Assembly (NCBI RefSeq): GCF_031458235.1
Contig: NZ_JAVDYB010000001.1
Location: 310,001 to 374,000 of the forward strand
Source of the DNA: Catenuloplanes atrovinosus
GTDB taxonomy: Bacteria > Actinomycetota > Actinomycetes > Mycobacteriales > Micromonosporaceae
DNA length: 64,000 nt
Direction: 5' to 3'
This document shows positions 61,755 through 64,000 of the stretch, one piece after another. Below the pieces are notes generated by a model. That model had not been told where the DNA came from. It made no database searches and saw nothing but the letters and a program-made list of their open reading frames with translations. The first letter of the stretch is position 1, and each line of letters starts with the position of its first letter. A program made the translations under genes and the position numbers.

Positions 61755-62404
61755 GTGGACGACGGGTTCCGCCCGCGTACCGGGCGGACGACGACATCCC
61801 CGGGTGGATCCGCTATCCGGCGCGGGCGATCGCGCTGCTCGTGGTGGTGCCGATCCGTTTCGTCTGGGAACTCCTCCGGCATACCGGCCGCTTGATCGGC
61901 GCCGCGGTCGCCTGGGCCGGCGTCTACCTGCTCTGGCTGCCGCTGCGCTGGCTCTGGCTGCACCTGTTCTGGCTGCCGCTGCGCTGGACGTGGCTGACCC
62001 TGCTCCGGCCCCCGCTGAGCCGGCTCGTCCGCTACCTGGTGATCATCCCGGTGGTCACGGTGATCTACCGTCCGCTGCGCCGGCTCGCGCTGGCGCTGCG
62101 CCCGGTCGCGGTGGCGGTGCTGAGCGCGCTGTGGCACGTCCTCCACCGCTGGTTCCTGCGCCCGGCCGGCCGCGCGATCGCCTGGGTGTGGCGGGTGCTG
62201 GCGGACGCGCTGGCGTGGGCGTGGCGGCACTCCGCGGTCCCGCTGGGCCGCGGCATCGCCTGGCTGTGGCGGCACACCGTGGTGCCGGTGGCGCGGGCCG
62301 TGGCCGCCGTCTGGGCGCACACGGTCACGCCGGTGTGGCGCCGGCTGCGCGACGAGATCTGGCGTCCGGCCCGGGAATTCCTCCGTGAGCTGGGCGGCCG
62401 CTGA
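61751..62404 (+). CDS. Trp/Arg-rich repetitive membrane protein, unknown
   Basis: 217 aa with about 20 Trp residues. A hydrophobic first third holds the near-repeat FWLPLRWTWL after LWLPLRWLWL. A second half has repeated cassettes of the form AWxWRHxxVPxxRxxAxxW (AWAWRHSAVPLGRGIAWLW, then RHTVVPVARAVAAVW and AHTVTPVWRRL). I know no named family. Possibly tandem amphipathic membrane hairpins. The GTG start overlaps the AEC stop (GTGA), so it is translated with the carrier and may be its partner. Confidence 0.7.
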   Translation: MSGRRVPPAYRADDDIPGWIRYPARAIALLVVVPIRFVWELLRHTGRLIGAAVAWAGVYLLWLPLRWLWLHLFWLPLRWTWLTLLRPPLSRLVRYLVIIPVVTVIYRPLRRLALALRPVAVAVLSALWHVLHRWFLRPAGRAIAWVWRVLADALAWAWRHSAVPLGRGIAWLWRHTVVPVARAVAAVWAHTVTPVWRRLRDEIWRPAREFLRELGGR

Positions 62405-62407
62405 GCG

Positions 62408-63475
62408 TCAGCGCGTGCCCAGCACGTCCGCCAGGTGGAAGCGCACCGGCCGTTCGAGCTGCTCGTAGGTGCAGGTCAGCGGGTCCCGGTCCGGGCGCCA
62501 GCGCTCGAACTGCGCGGTGTGCCGGAAGCGGACGCCCTCCATGTAGTCGTACCGAACCTCGACCACGCGCTCCGGCCGCAGCGGCGTGAACGACAGGTCC
62601 TTGCCCGCGTTCCACCGGCTCTGCTCGTTGCGGCGCGGCGTGCGCTCGCCCTGCTCGTGCGCGGCCCAGTTCCACGGGTGCCCGTCGAAGCCGGTGACCA
62701 GCGGCTGCAACTCGTGGAACAGCTCCTGGCGGCGGGCCATCGGGAAGGAGCCGATCACGCCGACCGAGACCAGCGTGCCACGCTCGTCGTAGAGGCCGAG
62801 CAGCAGCGAGCCGATCCGGTCGTCGCCGGACTTGTGCAGGCGGTAGCCGGCCACCACGCAGTCGGCCGTGCGCTTGTGCTTGATCTTCGTCATCACGCGC
62901 TTGTCCGGCTGGTACGTCAGCTCCGGCCCCTTGGCGATCAGCCCGTCCAGCCCCGCGCCCTCGAACTCGGCGAACCAGCGCCGCGCGGTCTCCAGGTCGT
63001 CCGTGATCGGCGTGAGGTGGACCGGCGCCTCCGCCTCGGCCAGCGCCGCCTCCAGCCGGCGCCGCCGCTCCGCGAACGGCAGCTCGGTCAGGTCCTCGTC
63101 GCCGAGCGCCAGCAGGTCGAACGCCACGAAGCTGGCCGGCGTCTCGGTGGAGAGCAGCTTCACCCGGCTGGCCGCGGGGTGGATGCGCTGCTGCAGCGCC
63201 TCGAAGTCGAGCGTGTTCCGGGCGGTGTCCGCGACGATTATCTCGCCGTCGATCACGGCGCGGTCCGGGAAGTTCGCCAGGACCGCGTCCACCACCTCCG
63301 GGAAGTAGCGCGTCATCGGCTTCTCGTTGCGGCTGCCGATCTCGACCTCGGCGCCGTCCCGGAAGATGATCGACCGGAACCCGTCCCACTTCGGCTCGTA
63401 GAGCTGCCCGGTGGGGATCTCGCTTATCGGCTTGGCGAGCATCGGCGCGACCGGCGGCATCAGCGGAAGATCCAT
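62408..63475 (-). CDS. ATP-dependent DNA ligase (LigC/LigD ligase type)
   Basis: 355 aa. Nucleotidyltransferase domain with the adenylated Lys in LYEPKWDGFRSI (motif I), GSRNEKPMTRYFPEV (III region), FVAFDLLALG (IIIa), GLDGLIAKGPE (IV) and MTKIKHKRTADCVVAGYR (V). The OB-fold domain ends with HPWNWAAHE and VVEVRYDYMEGVRFRH. The size matches mycobacterial LigC, which backs up Ku/LigD end joining. Convergent with the Trp-rich gene, 3 bp between stops. The LigD-type polymerase at 57564 is a natural partner. Confidence 0.93.
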   Translation of the reverse strand: MDLPLMPPVAPMLAKPISEIPTGQLYEPKWDGFRSIIFRDGAEVEIGSRNEKPMTRYFPEVVDAVLANFPDRAVIDGEIIVADTARNTLDFEALQQRIHPAASRVKLLSTETPASFVAFDLLALGDEDLTELPFAERRRRLEAALAEAEAPVHLTPITDDLETARRWFAEFEGAGLDGLIAKGPELTYQPDKRVMTKIKHKRTADCVVAGYRLHKSGDDRIGSLLLGLYDERGTLVSVGVIGSFPMARRQELFHELQPLVTGFDGHPWNWAAHEQGERTPRRNEQSRWNAGKDLSFTPLRPERVVEVRYDYMEGVRFRHTAQFERWRPDRDPLTCTYEQLERPVRFHLADVLGTR

Positions 63476-63505
63476 GGGCTATGCATACACCCTGATCACG
63501 TTCGG

Positions 63506-64000
63506 TTAAAGGGACACGTCCGCGAAGATCGCGGCGTGATCGGAGCCGGCGTGCACGGCCGCGGTCATCGTGTCGTAGATGGGCCACAACCTCCCGTTCC
63601 GCCCGCCCCAGACACCGCGCCGGAGGATGCCGCCGCCGGTGCACGCGTCCCACAGCGGCGGCGAGAGCAGCACGTAGTCCAGCTTGTTGCGCGCGGTGCA
63701 GGAGCCGTAGGTGCCGGGCCGGCCGTCGTCGTCGAAGCCGGGGTGCGTGGAGACGTCGCGCAGGTCCGTACCGGAGAGCAGCGGTTCCAGCGGCTCGCTG
63801 TCCGGCGTGTCGTTCAGGTCGCCGACCACCGCCACGTGGTCGATCCCGCGCGCGACCAGGTCGGCGTAGATGGCGGCGACTCGGGCCGCCTGCCGCCGGC
63901 GGATCGCGTCGGAGGCCACCTTCCCGCCGTACCCCTTGGACTTGAAGTGGTTGACCAGCAGCGCGACCGTGGTGCCGGACGGCGTGGCGACGTGGTACTC
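63506..64000 (-). CDS. Endonuclease/exonuclease/phosphatase family protein, N-terminus beyond the window
   Basis: 165 C-terminal residues of a DNase I-like (EEP) enzyme; the frame runs off the right edge. Motifs: LLVNHFKSKGYGGK, AVVGDLNDTPDSEP (catalytic Asp/Asn), NKLDYVLLSPPLW and AGSDHAAIFADVSL (catalytic SDH). The Lys-Ser-Lys segment and a predicted large open loop are typical of secreted actinobacterial nucleases, but the signal region is not visible. The first gene on the minus strand ahead of the ligase, 30 bp from its start. Confidence 0.85.
   Translation of the reverse strand, partial: EYHVATPSGTTVALLVNHFKSKGYGGKVASDAIRRRQAARVAAIYADLVARGIDHVAVVGDLNDTPDSEPLEPLLSGTDLRDVSTHPGFDDDGRPGTYGSCTARNKLDYVLLSPPLWDACTGGGILRRGVWGGRNGRLWPIYDTMTAAVHAGSDHAAIFADVSL

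Overview
The window is 64 kb of a very GC-rich chromosome from a high-GC actinobacterium. The family complement (DUF3000, DUF3093, DUF3159, DUF3710, DUF4193, F420-dependent G6PDH, a chaplin-like protein, CeoB/CeoC-type TrkA proteins, the coproporphyrin-type haem branch) and the secreted pectinases suggest a filamentous soil actinomycete. Micromonosporaceae (Actinoplanes-like) is my best guess, by inference only.

Backbone. From about 6.8 to 24.1 kb, 35.8 to 45.3 kb, and at msrB (56.2 kb), gene content and order follow the conserved actinobacterial block known in M. tuberculosis as roughly Rv2703 (sigA) to Rv2674 (msrB): sigA, suhB-like, cei-like, DUF4193, DUF3093, dut, DUF3710, OB-fold, DUF3159, ceoC/ceoB (trkA), APC/KimA-type permease, TRAM-domain RNA methyltransferase, dxs, RNase D, DUF3000, hemE, hemY and chdC, msrB. 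The synteny is from memory and was not computed.

Insertions. (i) 1.3-5.6 kb: a pectin-derived uronate operon (SSS symporter, kduI, kduD, IclR regulator) with matching pairs of operator-like boxes. (ii) 24.1-35.7 kb: a secreted PL3 pectate lyase; then three paralogous membrane-anchored beta-propeller proteins, an EAL-DICT c-di-GMP phosphodiesterase and an OmpR-type two-component system, apparently one functional cluster; then an AbiEi/DUF559-like gene and a DUF2637 (SpdB-like) gene. (iii) 45.4-53.3 kb: a secreted PL1 pectate lyase, a long repeat-rich spacer, a transglutaminase-like gene, an iron-siderophore uptake locus with a near-perfect iron box, a CBM48 mini-protein and an F420-dependent G6PDH. 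(iv) 53.4-64 kb: a LacI-type sensor fused to GGDEF-EAL, msrB, a cell-wall chaplin, a stand-alone LigD-type polymerase, an ion channel, a lipoprotein peptidase, an AEC carrier, a Trp-rich membrane protein, an ATP-dependent DNA ligase and a truncated nuclease.

Non-coding structure. Three spacers (5.6-6.8, 15.5-16.9, 46.4-47.8 kb) have no convincing genes but hold tandem arrays (about 80, 24/25, 42 and 33 bp) and copies of a dispersed element of about 80 bp that occurs five times in the window. Many genes appear leaderless, with a TAnnnT -10 box 6-8 nt before the start codon.

How the parts fit: two secreted pectate lyases, an importer and KduI/KduD form a pectin-to-KDG route split over three loci. 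Two separate c-di-GMP proteins tie extracellular or sugar cues to second-messenger turnover. CeoB/CeoC with the KimA-like permease probably handle potassium. The LigD-type polymerase and the ligase probably serve DNA end repair.
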